A stretch of 26,825 nucleotides of DNA from an uncultured Clostridia bacterium (GTDB taxonomy: Bacteria > Bacillota > Clostridia > Oscillospirales > CAG-272), in assembly GCA_904502015.1 (NCBI GenBank), contig CAJGEA010000007.1, forward strand, positions 1-26,825, read 5' to 3'. Position 1 is the first letter of the stretch. Each line of letters begins with the position of its first letter. This document shows, piece by piece, positions 1 through 8,448 of the stretch. The notes beneath the pieces were generated by a model. That model did not search any database. It was not told the origin of the DNA and saw only the letters and a list, made by a program, of their open reading frames with translations. The position numbers and the translations under genes are program-made.

Positions 1-1
1 C

Positions 2-1657
2 ATCCTCACGTCCGTCGATCTTTCCTCCGCCGTATCCATCGGTGAGGGAGCGTTCGAGTTCTGCCGTGAGCTGACCTCGGTCAAGCTGGGTAGCGGTATT
101 GAGAAGATTCCTGCAAGAGCATTCAACCTTTGCGTAAAGCTCGAGAATATCGACCTTTCGTCGGTCAAGACGATCGGAGAGAGCGCGTTCTGCGAGGCAA
201 TGCTTGCGCGCGTTGATCTCTCGTCTGCCGAGACCGTTGAGAAATACGCTTTCGTGTATAACGATAAACTGACCGAGGTTGTTTTCGGCAAGGAAAACAT
301 CACGCTCGGTGAGGGCGCGTTTTCCTACTGTGATGCACTTTGTAGCACCATCGGTTCGGAGCTGATTTCCGAGGTTGGCGATTATGCCTTCGCTTATACG
401 AGCATTACGGCGGTTGACCTCACGGGTGCGGTTCGCATCGGCGACAGCGCATTCCTCAAGGAGACCATGACCGAGTTTGAAGTCAAGCTCGGAGAGAAGC
501 TTGCCGATATTGGTGAAAATCCGTTTGCCATGTGTCATCTTTCCAAGTTTGAATCCACGGTTTCCGAGGAATTCAACGGCGAAGTGTTTGAGAAGCCCAC
601 GTTTACCTATGATGTCAGCGAAACCGTCAAGGTCATAGACGGTATGCTTTACCGCGTTGTACCGAACGGTCTTGAGCTCATTACCTATACGGGTGATGAC
701 ACAGCGGTGAAGGTGGCCGACGGCACCGTGCGAATCACGGCGCAGGCGTTTGCAGGCTCGGGTGTGGTTCAGGTTGTGCTTCCTTCCACACTTAGATCCA
801 TCGGACACAAGGCATTCTACGCTTGCGACTCGCTGACGATGGTATCCTTTGCAAGCTACGAGGCGCCCGTTCTCGAGGAAGAGTACGATTACAGCTATTG
901 GCTCTCTGCCGAGAATCTTCCCGCCACGGGCGAATACCAGTATCAGGATACCTACACGGGTGAAACGCTGGTTTATCAGGGACTCGGAATCGTTCCTTAC
1001 TTCATGTGGAACGCAACCGAAACGCCCGCCGTTATCTACTACGGCGCGAACTTCGTAGACTACATTGGCCGCGTTGACAGTAACATCGTCATGGTCAGAC
1101 CAGCCAACGGTCTGAATTACGATTCGTTCGTCCTCGGACAGTATTTCACCATGACGGTGAGCGGCGAGGCGGCGGCTGATGCCACCACGCTGGCGGCCAT
1201 CGCGGCGATCAACGCACTGCCTGAGAATATCACTCTGGCAGACAAGGATCTTGTCCTGGCCGCAAGAGCCGCGTACGATAAGATCACGTCCGACACCCAG
1301 CGAGGACTCGTGACCAATTACGAAATCCTCCGTAAGGCAGAGCAGAGAATCAAGGACCTTGAATACATCCAGGGCGAACAACCCGGCGAGGAAACCACGT
1401 CGGATGACAGCACGACGGCCCCCGATAGCGCGTTCAATACGCAGACGGCGTTGATGATCGCAACGCTGGCAGGTCTTGTACTCACCCTTGCCCTGGCGGT
1501 TGTATTCTGCGTTCTTTACGTCAAGGCCAAGAAGACCGCTCCGGTTGCGGAAGCAAAACCCGCTGACGAGCCTGCTGACGCACCTGTCAACGAGCCCGCC
1601 GAAGACACACAAGACACGCAAGATACGAACGAAAACACCGATAGCGCTGATGCTTGA
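2..1657 (+). CDS. BspA-type leucine-rich-repeat surface protein, 5' end outside window
   Basis: The reading frame is open from base 2, so the protein starts before the window; the first in-window ATG at 200 is internal. The visible 551 residues begin with repeats of the LRR_5/BspA type, with recurring patterns such as IGEGAFEFC, IPARAFNLC, IGESAF and IGDSAF at roughly 20-24 residue spacing, and another cluster around IGHKAFYACDSL. A helical segment follows (around bases 1180-1370) resembling the short helical domains common in clostridial surface proteins. The C-terminus has a hydrophobic span (about bases 1444-1530), then KAKK and an acidic, proline-rich tail. This predicts an outside repeat domain, one membrane anchor and a short cytoplasmic tail, with no LPXTG sorting signal. 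Such repeats usually bind host or environmental ligands; the ligand is unknown. A lipoprotein gene follows 27 bases downstream, probably in the same operon. Confidence 0.85.
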   Translation: MLTSVDLSSAVSIGEGAFEFCRELTSVKLGSGIEKIPARAFNLCVKLENIDLSSVKTIGESAFCEAMLARVDLSSAETVEKYAFVYNDKLTEVVFGKENITLGEGAFSYCDALCSTIGSELISEVGDYAFAYTSITAVDLTGAVRIGDSAFLKETMTEFEVKLGEKLADIGENPFAMCHLSKFESTVSEEFNGEVFEKPTFTYDVSETVKVIDGMLYRVVPNGLELITYTGDDTAVKVADGTVRITAQAFAGSGVVQVVLPSTLRSIGHKAFYACDSLTMVSFASYEAPVLEEEYDYSYWLSAENLPATGEYQYQDTYTGETLVYQGLGIVPYFMWNATETPAVIYYGANFVDYIGRVDSNIVMVRPANGLNYDSFVLGQYFTMTVSGEAAADATTLAAIAAINALPENITLADKDLVLAARAAYDKITSDTQRGLVTNYEILRKAEQRIKDLEYIQGEQPGEETTSDDSTTAPDSAFNTQTALMIATLAGLVLTLALAVVFCVLYVKAKKTAPVAEAKPADEPADAPVNEPAEDTQDTQDTNENTDSADA

Positions 1658-1684
1658 TTACGGTGGGAAATTTCGGAGAAAAAC

Positions 1685-2488
1685 ATGAGAAACATCATCA
1701 CAAAAGCCCTTGCCGCCGTTGTGCTCATAGCTCTCGCTATGAGCCTTGCGGCCTGCGGGGCAGGCAATATTTACGATTCTCTTGCCAAGGACGGATATTC
1801 CGTAAAGGTCAGATTTGATGCGGGCGGAGCATTTGTGAACAATACCCAGAACGTCACCATTGTTGAGGTTTTTAGCGAAGACGATGCTGTGACCAATTCC
1901 GAGGGCAAAACGGGTGTCGCGCTTCTCGCACCCGATGATCCCATTCGCGGCGAGGGTATATTCAAGCTTGCAAAAATTGACGGAACCAATAACTATTTCC
2001 AGATCGGCTGGTACAGAGAACGAACCCCTGTTGTTGACGGTGACGGCAATCCCTTGGACATTTTCGGCGTTCCCACGTCCGAGTCGGGAAGGGAGCAGGC
2101 CTACACCTACAGCGGCATGTGGGATTTTGACAAGGACGTCGTGGATCCCGCCTCGCTGACCGACGGCGAGATGGTTCTGTACGCCGCCTGGGCACCCTTC
2201 TTTACCTACGAATTCTACTCTCAAAACGAATCCGGCGAATTTGAATTGATCGGATCCAAGCAAAAGATCACGCTCGAGATTCCTAAGGTGAGCGAAGCGA
2301 CGGGAAACGTCAGTATGAAAGATTTCCCGAAGCTTGACGGTAAGGTTTTTGCCTCTGCATATTTCGATGAGGCCATGACCGAGGAGATCAGCGAGAATCT
2401 TGACGGAAGACGGCTCTTTGTGGATTACGAAACGGGAACCGTCAAGGAAACTGTCATAAAGATTTATATCACTTGGTCTGAAGAATAA
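1685..2488 (+). CDS. Putative lipoprotein with InlB-type (Listeria-Bacteroides) repeat
   Basis: A 267-residue protein with a lipoprotein signal: basic start MRNIITK, a hydrophobic stretch and lipobox LAAC with Cys24 as the predicted lipidated residue. The mature part contains patterns of the Listeria-Bacteroides repeat (Flg_new/InlB B-repeat): an early VRFDAGGAF strand and, about 100 residues later, MWDFDKDVVDP followed by LYAAWAP, which matches the usual ending with aromatic-A-x-W. It should sit on the outer face of the membrane. The start is supported by GGAG about 7 bases before the ATG. It lies 27 bases after the LRR surface protein and 39 bases before the peptide-binding protein, so co-transcription is likely. 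The exact function is not recognisable; adhesion or an accessory role to the transporter are both only inference. Confidence 0.8.
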   Translation: MRNIITKALAAVVLIALAMSLAACGAGNIYDSLAKDGYSVKVRFDAGGAFVNNTQNVTIVEVFSEDDAVTNSEGKTGVALLAPDDPIRGEGIFKLAKIDGTNNYFQIGWYRERTPVVDGDGNPLDIFGVPTSESGREQAYTYSGMWDFDKDVVDPASLTDGEMVLYAAWAPFFTYEFYSQNESGEFELIGSKQKITLEIPKVSEATGNVSMKDFPKLDGKVFASAYFDEAMTEEISENLDGRRLFVDYETGTVKETVIKIYITWSEE

Positions 2489-2527
2489 CTTTCGTTCAAA
2501 ATTTATTGAAACTATATGGAGGCATTT

Positions 2528-5104
2528 ATGAAAAAGAGAATTTTGTGCATTGTGCTTTGCGCGGCAATGCTCGTCGGTTCTGTGTTGCTGGTCGGTTGCT
2601 CGAAGGACTCCGGCACAACCCAGACACCTGATGCATTCGTTATTATGACCGAACAGCTTGACGGCTTGTTCAACCCCTTCTTTGCAACCAGCGCCAATGA
2701 CAGCACCATCGTATCCATGACTCAAATCGGTATGCTCACGACGGGCTACGAGAACGGCGAGGTTACCGTCGCATACGGCGATGACGAGGCCGTTGTTGTC
2801 AAGGATCTGTCCATCGTTCACAACAGCGGTGACGATACCACGGTTTATACCTTCGTGATCAAAAACGGTATCAAGTTCTCCGACGGTCAGCCCCTGACCA
2901 TCGAGGACGTGCTTTTCAATATGTACGTGTACCTCGATCCCGTTTACACGGGCTCGTCCACCATGTATTCCACCGACATTGTGGGTCTGCAGAACTACAG
3001 AACCCAGACGCTTGGCTCGGGCTCCACGGGTGCTGACGATGCGCTGTCCACGGCGGCCACGGGCAGAGCTAATGACCGTATCAAGGAGCTGATCAACCTC
3101 TACCAGCAGGTTGGTAAAACCCCTACGGCAGGTGCATACAGCGCGGATTACGCCACCATGGTGGAGGCGATCAATAAGCACACCCTCTCCATCGGTTACA
3201 AGAAGGCCGTTTCGACCAAGCCCGATTCGGTGACGAACGCCCAGCTTCTTGCCGACTACGAGCTGACGCTCAAGCTTTTCAAGGAAGAGCTTGAGAGAGA
3301 CTACGCAGGCGCCAAGGAGTCCTTTACCGAGGAACCCTATAAATCCATCGAGCAGTTCCAGGACGAGGTATTCTGCTTCATGTTCCTGGAGGGATACGTT
3401 GACGTTGAATACGCAAGAGATGAAAACGGCAAGTTCGACACCACCAAGATTGAGAGCGTGACTCCCTCGTACAGCGCGTCGGTGGTTAAGGACAAGGAAT
3501 CCGCCATCAATTACGTCTATAACCATAAGGTAGAGAACGCGCTCAGTGAGATTCTCACCGCATGGGCCACCGCCACCGAGCTTCGCACCCAGTACACCGC
3601 GCAGGCCAAGGAGGTTATCCTTCACGAGGGCTCGGCAGACGGCAAGCTGGCTATCGAGAACATCTCGGGCATCAAGTCTCTGGGTCACACCACCGCCACC
3701 CCCTCCGTCACCGTAAACGGAACGACCTACACGGTCGCTCACGAGCACAACGAGGACGGTACCCCCAAGAACACGGATGAATATGACGTTCTGGAAATCA
3801 CCATCAACGGCGTTGACCCCAAGGCGATCTGGAACTTTGCCTTCGCCGTTGCGCCCCAGCATTACTATGCCGAGGGCTATACCATGGATATCGCCAACAA
3901 TCAGTTTGGTGTGGAATACGCCTCCTTCGACTTCATGAGAGATGTCATTCAGTCCACGAGAAACATCAAGGTTCCCATGGGCGCAGGTGCCTACAAGGCA
4001 ACCGACAGAAATAACAGCGATACCCCCAAGGAGGACAGCTTCTTCTCGGATAACGTCGTGTACTTTAAGAGAAACGACTCCTTCCTGATGGGTCAGCCCA
4101 AGATCGAGAAGATCCGTTACCGCGTTGTCAGCACGTCCAACGCCATTGCCGCTCTCAAGGAGGGCTCGGTACACTACATCTCCCCCCAGTACACTCAGTA
4201 CAACATCGACCAGCTCAACGCCATGGCGTCTGACGGCATTAAGAAGCTGAACACCGACCAGCTCGGATACGGTTACATCGGTATCAACGCAGGTAAGGTG
4301 CCCAACATCAATATTCGTAAGGCCATCATGTGCGCGATGGATACGTCCCTGGCTCTCAGCTACTACAGCGTCGGCACGGCAGAGAACATCTACTGGCCCA
4401 TGTCCACCGTAAGCTGGGCATACCCCAAGGACGAGCTTGGTAACAACGACCGTCTGAACAACCATGACTACCCCTCGGTTCAGTACTCCAAGGAAAGTGC
4501 GATGGAGAAGATCCAGTACTACATGAATGCCGCAGGCGTTTCTGCAGGCGACTCTCAACTTTCCCTCAAGTTTACCATTGCGGGTGCGGATCTGACCGAT
4601 CACCCCACTTACCTTACCTTCCGTGCGGCCGCAGACCTTCTCAACCAGATGGGCTGGGATATCGAGGTTGTTCCCGATACCCAGGCTCTCACCAAGCTGA
4701 CGACGGGCTCGCTGGCCGTTTGGGCAGCCGCTTGGGGTAGCACTGTTGACCCCGATATGTATCAGGTCTACCACAAGAACTCCACGGCCACCAGCGTTCT
4801 CGCTTGGGGCTACCGTGAGATCCTGGCTTCTCCCGCCACCTACGTCGAGGAGAACAAAATCCTCAGTGACCTCAGCGCCGTGATTGACGAGGCCCGTGAG
4901 ACCGAGGATCAGGCAGAGCGTACGGCTCTTTACAAGGAGGCTATGGGCTACGTGCTGGATCTGGCGATTGAACTGCCCGTTTACCAGAGAGACGTGCTCT
5001 ACGCCTACAATTCCAAGATCATCAAGAGCGAGTCGCTTCCCTCTGAAATCAATCCCTACACCTCCCCCCTTGACTGCATTTGGGAAATTGAATTTGCAAA
5101 CTGA
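2528..5104 (+). CDS. oppA: Peptide ABC transporter substrate-binding lipoprotein (SBP family 5), enlarged
   Basis: An extracellular lipoprotein that captures peptides (or a similar solute) for the permease and ATPases encoded just downstream. The signal has lipobox LVGC with Cys24. Family 5 features include GLFNPFFATS near the N-terminus, the segment around FVIKNGIKFSDGQPLT, and near the C-terminus the WAAAWGSTVDPDMYQVYH region. An in-frame ATG at 2516 exists, but TGGAGG at 2517-2522 overlaps it and is well placed for the ATG at 2528, so that start was chosen (858 residues). Family members are commonly about 500-650 residues; here roughly residues 155-425 form an extra, largely helical, charged segment between the first lobe and the GVDPKAIWNFAF region. 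Substrate cannot be deduced; oligopeptide or dipeptide is the default for this operon type. The symbol is by family, not proven specificity. Confidence 0.9.
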   Translation: MKKRILCIVLCAAMLVGSVLLVGCSKDSGTTQTPDAFVIMTEQLDGLFNPFFATSANDSTIVSMTQIGMLTTGYENGEVTVAYGDDEAVVVKDLSIVHNSGDDTTVYTFVIKNGIKFSDGQPLTIEDVLFNMYVYLDPVYTGSSTMYSTDIVGLQNYRTQTLGSGSTGADDALSTAATGRANDRIKELINLYQQVGKTPTAGAYSADYATMVEAINKHTLSIGYKKAVSTKPDSVTNAQLLADYELTLKLFKEELERDYAGAKESFTEEPYKSIEQFQDEVFCFMFLEGYVDVEYARDENGKFDTTKIESVTPSYSASVVKDKESAINYVYNHKVENALSEILTAWATATELRTQYTAQAKEVILHEGSADGKLAIENISGIKSLGHTTATPSVTVNGTTYTVAHEHNEDGTPKNTDEYDVLEITINGVDPKAIWNFAFAVAPQHYYAEGYTMDIANNQFGVEYASFDFMRDVIQSTRNIKVPMGAGAYKATDRNNSDTPKEDSFFSDNVVYFKRNDSFLMGQPKIEKIRYRVVSTSNAIAALKEGSVHYISPQYTQYNIDQLNAMASDGIKKLNTDQLGYGYIGINAGKVPNINIRKAIMCAMDTSLALSYYSVGTAENIYWPMSTVSWAYPKDELGNNDRLNNHDYPSVQYSKESAMEKIQYYMNAAGVSAGDSQLSLKFTIAGADLTDHPTYLTFRAAADLLNQMGWDIEVVPDTQALTKLTTGSLAVWAAAWGSTVDPDMYQVYHKNSTATSVLAWGYREILASPATYVEENKILSDLSAVIDEARETEDQAERTALYKEAMGYVLDLAIELPVYQRDVLYAYNSKIIKSESLPSEINPYTSPLDCIWEIEFAN

Positions 5105-5132
5105 TCACGGCTTGCAAAAACTGGAGTAAACT

Positions 5133-6095
5133 ATGTTAAAATACATATGTAAAAGACTTCTTCTGTCTGTGCTCATACTGCTGGGTGTGTCCTTGATTCT
5201 GTTCGTTCTGATCCAGAATATGCCGTCAAGCTTCGCTGAAAACAAGATCAACGAAATGAACGCGGGCGGCGCAATTGTCGATCAGGCGACAAAGGACGCC
5301 ATCATGAAGATGTATGATATGAGCTACGGCGAGTGGCTTATGCGCATCGTGACGCTGGATTTCGGCGAGAGCTTTACGCAGAGTATGCCCGTTGTTGACG
5401 TGATCAAGAGAGATATGTTCGTATCCTTTCTGGTGGCGGCGATCGCAACGGTGTTTGAGTTCATGATCGCCATTCCCCTCGGCATTACCGCCGCAACCCA
5501 CCAGTACTCCTTCCGCGATTATTTCGTCACCGTGCTCGTCATGATCGGTATTTCCTTGCCGTCGTTCTTCTTCGCGCAGGTGCTGAAGGGAATCTTCTCG
5601 TCGGGACTGGGGATTTTGCCCTCGTCGGGACTGGGAGACGCCACGCAGTCCGCAACGGGGTTTGCGTACGTGCTTGAGTATGTCAAGTATCTTGTGTTGC
5701 CTATTCTGACCGTCGTGATACTCAGCATCGGCGGAAGAATGAGAATGACTCGTACCAATATGCTCGAGGTCTTGAACTCGGATTATATCCGTACGGCCAG
5801 AGCCAAGGGTCTGAAGGAACGTGTCGTTATTTTCAAGCACGCTTTCAGAAACACCATGATCCCTCTTGTCACCAGCCTCGCGGGCCTTCTGCCGTCACTT
5901 TTCTCGGGCGCGATCATCACCGAGCAGGTCTTTGACCTGCCCGGTATCGGCAACACGGCGTATGACGCCATGATCGTCGGTGACGTCCCCGTCATTATGG
6001 GCTACAATATGTTCCTCGCGCTGCTCAGTATCATCGGCGTGCTGCTGGCTGACCTCATGTACGCCGTGGTCGATCCTCGCGTTAAGCTGCAGTAA
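5133..6095 (+). CDS. oppB: Peptide ABC transporter permease, OppB/DppB type
   Basis: A 320-residue integral membrane permease, one half of the channel for the peptide transporter. It opens with the typical short basic N-terminus and first span (MLKYICKRLLLSVLILLGVSL is typical of the family start) and has about six hydrophobic spans. The cytoplasmic coupling loop (EAA motif) is visible as RTARAKGLKERVVIFKHAFRN, the element that contacts the ATPases, and it is followed by the usual LPGIGNTAYDAM and a C-terminal YAVVDPRVKLQ ending. GGAG lies about 8 bases before the ATG. It follows the binding protein by 28 bases and precedes oppC by 15 bases. Length is normal for the family. Peptide specificity is inferred from family and context only. 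Confidence 0.93.
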   Translation: MLKYICKRLLLSVLILLGVSLILFVLIQNMPSSFAENKINEMNAGGAIVDQATKDAIMKMYDMSYGEWLMRIVTLDFGESFTQSMPVVDVIKRDMFVSFLVAAIATVFEFMIAIPLGITAATHQYSFRDYFVTVLVMIGISLPSFFFAQVLKGIFSSGLGILPSSGLGDATQSATGFAYVLEYVKYLVLPILTVVILSIGGRMRMTRTNMLEVLNSDYIRTARAKGLKERVVIFKHAFRNTMIPLVTSLAGLLPSLFSGAIITEQVFDLPGIGNTAYDAMIVGDVPVIMGYNMFLALLSIIGVLLADLMYAVVDPRVKLQ

Positions 6096-6110
6096 AGGAG
6101 GAGCCACGCA

Positions 6111-7211
6111 ATGAAAGAACGTATTGAAGCAAATCAGGCTGTCGAGGAAATGGAAAATCCCGCAGCCGAAACCCAAGACACAGAGACTCCTCTTGACAAA
6201 AACGTGCGGCTGATGTCGCCGACGCGCATGATCGTTCGCCGTTTCTTCCGCTCCAAGCTGAGTGTGATCGGCATCGTCATGCTCGTGGCCCTGTTCCTGT
6301 TTTGCTTCCTCGGTCCCGTTGTGTACGATACGTGGGGCGAGATCGAGGTTGACGAGAGCCCGATGGTAGAGTATACCTCAAAAACCATCGAATACGAGAA
6401 AAACGGAAAGACACATATCGTTTACCAGATAACCGAAAAGACCGAAAAGGAGAATGCCCTCGCGCCTATGAGCTCGACGCATCCCCTCGGAACGGATGAA
6501 ACGGGCTACGACGTGCTTACCAGACTGATGTATGGCGGGCGTATCTCTCTCTTGATCGGATTTATTTCGGTGTTCATTATCACCGTTCTCGGCATTATCA
6601 TGGGCGGCTTAGCCGGATATTTCGGCGGCGTTGTTGACAATGTCATCATGAGAATATGCGACATTCTTATGTGTATCCCCGGATTTCCCATCATGCTGGT
6701 TTTCGGAACGGTGCTCACTGCTTTCGGTGAGATGGAAAGCCCCAACGTGATCCAAAATGTAATGGGCGATCCGCAATACAGAATATACTTCCTCATGGCG
6801 TTTCTGACCCTGTTCTCGTGGCCGGGAACGGCACGTCTTGTCCGCGGTCAGATTCTCTCGCTCCGCGAGCAGGAGTACATGGTGGCCGCCGAGGCAATGG
6901 GATACTCAACGGCGCGCAAGATCTTCAAGCATCTTGTTCCCAACGTCATGCCCCAGTTGATCGTGTCCATGACCTTGAGCCTTGGCAGCATGATCTTGTA
7001 CGAGGCGTCGCTGTCCTTCCTCAATATGGGCGTTCAGCCCCCCTACGCCGCGTGGGGAACCATGATCAACGCCGCAAGCGACCTCAATATTCTTGAAAAC
7101 TATATCAACATCTGGGCGCCTCCCGGTATTTGCATCGTTGTTGCCGTGCTCGGATTCAATTTTGTGGGCGACGGACTCAGAGATGCTCTTGACCCCAAGG
7201 CAAGGAGGTGA
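6111..7211 (+). CDS. oppC: Peptide ABC transporter permease, OppC/DppC type
   Basis: The second membrane subunit, 366 residues. After an acidic, soluble N-terminus of about 35 residues comes the conserved OppC_N segment with the first span (LSVIGIVMLVALFLFCFLG). An extracytoplasmic loop of about 50 residues rich in charged and polar residues follows, longer than usual, then HPLGTDETGYDVLTRLMYGGR, a hallmark of DppC/OppC. The EAA-type coupling motif is AAEAMGYSTARKIFKHLVPN. The C-terminus ends in the family signature GDGLRDALDPK. AAAGGAGGAG lies ahead of the ATG at 6111. The stop codon at 7209-7211 is part of the AAGGAGGTGA ribosome site of oppD, so translation of the two is likely linked. Confidence 0.93.
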   Translation: MKERIEANQAVEEMENPAAETQDTETPLDKNVRLMSPTRMIVRRFFRSKLSVIGIVMLVALFLFCFLGPVVYDTWGEIEVDESPMVEYTSKTIEYEKNGKTHIVYQITEKTEKENALAPMSSTHPLGTDETGYDVLTRLMYGGRISLLIGFISVFIITVLGIIMGGLAGYFGGVVDNVIMRICDILMCIPGFPIMLVFGTVLTAFGEMESPNVIQNVMGDPQYRIYFLMAFLTLFSWPGTARLVRGQILSLREQEYMVAAEAMGYSTARKIFKHLVPNVMPQLIVSMTLSLGSMILYEASLSFLNMGVQPPYAAWGTMINAASDLNILENYINIWAPPGICIVVAVLGFNFVGDGLRDALDPKARR

Positions 7212-7215
7212 CGGT

Positions 7216-8448
7216 ATGGCTGACAAAACAAACGCAAAAAAAGACAATCACTATTTGTCGGGTAAGGAAGTTCGTGCCATCGCAAGGGAAAACCGCAAGG
7301 TAACCCGCGCGCTGGAAAAGCGCAAGCACAGACGCGCGCCGGAGAGTGAATTCGTCACCGAGATGAAAAACAAGGAGAATATCCTTGAGATCGAGGATCT
7401 GCACACCTATTTCTATACCGATCAGGGTGTTGTAAAGGCGGTAAACGGCGTGTCCTTCAACGTGCCGAAAAACGCCACCGTCGGTATCGTCGGTGAGTCG
7501 GGCTGCGGGAAATCCGTAACGAGTATGTCGGTCATGCAGCTCATCCAAGGGCCTGCGGGACAGATCGTGTCGGGCCACATCCGCTTCAACTCCGAGGATT
7601 ATAAACGGGACAAAAAGGGCGAGCCCGTAGCCGTCAAGGATGCGGACGGCAACGTGCTTTTTGAAACCGAAGAAAAGGTTTACGATATTGCCAATATGCC
7701 CGTCCATGAGATCTACCGCATCAGAGGCCGCCAGATCGCCATGATCTTCCAGGAGCCCATGACGTCGCTCAATCCCGTTTTTACCATTGGCAACCAGCTT
7801 GATGAGGTCACGTTTATTCACGTGCCGGGCGCTACCAAGGAAATGGCGAAGAAGGCGTCCATGGAAATGCTGGAGCTTGTCGGCATCGCCGCGCCCGAGC
7901 GCGTTTACAAGGCGTATCCCCACGAGCTGTCGGGTGGTATGCGCCAGCGTGTTATGATTGCTATGGCGCTGGCCTGCAATCCCCGACTCATCATTGCGGA
8001 TGAGCCTACGACCGCACTGGACGTGACCATTCAGGCGCAGATACTCGACCTTTTCCGAGATCTGAAGACCAAGATCAACGGCTCCATTCTGCTCATTACC
8101 CACGATCTGGGCGTTGTCGCAGAAATGGCGGATTACGTTGTCGTTATGTACGCAGGCCGCGTGATCGAGCAGGGAACCGTGCGAGAGATCTTCCACGATC
8201 CTAAGCATCCCTACACGGTCGGTTTGCAAAAATCCAAGCCCACGATGGATTCGGATTCCGATACGCTGTTCAATATTCCGGGCAACGTTCCGAACCCCGT
8301 GAATATGCCGAACCATTGCTACTTCAAGGAGCGTTGCTCGAGGTGCACGAAGAAGTGCTCGAGTGATTACCCCGGCATGGTGCAGGTAAGCCCCACGCAT
8401 TTCGTAGCGTGCCATCTGTATGGAGAGGAGGGTGAGAACCGTGGCTGA
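7216..8448 (+). CDS. oppD: Peptide ABC transporter ATP-binding protein, OppD/DppD type
   Basis: An ATPase that powers the transporter at the inner membrane face. Walker A is GESGCGKS (from residue 93), the signature is LSGGMRQRV, Walker B is LIIADEPTTALD and the switch histidine is in THDLG. The C-terminal oligopeptide-transporter tail has the cysteine set CYFKERCSRC...KC...VACHLY; in some relatives these cysteines hold an iron-sulphur cluster. The start at 7216 was chosen because AAGGAGGTG lies 5-8 bases ahead; an upstream in-frame ATG at 7093 would run deep into oppC. Two oddities: a basic N-terminal extension of about 50 residues before the ATPase core, and about 30 extra residues between Walker A and the Q-loop (around FNSEDYKRDKKGEP to EEKVYDIANM). 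It overlaps the oppF start by 8 bases. Confidence 0.93.
   Translation: MADKTNAKKDNHYLSGKEVRAIARENRKVTRALEKRKHRRAPESEFVTEMKNKENILEIEDLHTYFYTDQGVVKAVNGVSFNVPKNATVGIVGESGCGKSVTSMSVMQLIQGPAGQIVSGHIRFNSEDYKRDKKGEPVAVKDADGNVLFETEEKVYDIANMPVHEIYRIRGRQIAMIFQEPMTSLNPVFTIGNQLDEVTFIHVPGATKEMAKKASMEMLELVGIAAPERVYKAYPHELSGGMRQRVMIAMALACNPRLIIADEPTTALDVTIQAQILDLFRDLKTKINGSILLITHDLGVVAEMADYVVVMYAGRVIEQGTVREIFHDPKHPYTVGLQKSKPTMDSDSDTLFNIPGNVPNPVNMPNHCYFKERCSRCTKKCSSDYPGMVQVSPTHFVACHLYGEEGENRG

Noticed and set aside
1658..4774. A 1038-codon open frame on the minus strand opposite the lipoprotein and oppA genes
   Set aside because: The plus strand carries clearly recognised proteins with lipoboxes and ribosome sites over the same bases. 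The antisense translation is rich in Gly, Val and His with no domain pattern, as expected from the codon bias of the coding strand.
7177..8415. Long minus-strand open frame opposite oppD
   Set aside because: It mirrors a well-supported ATPase gene, has no recognisable motif and no ribosome site.
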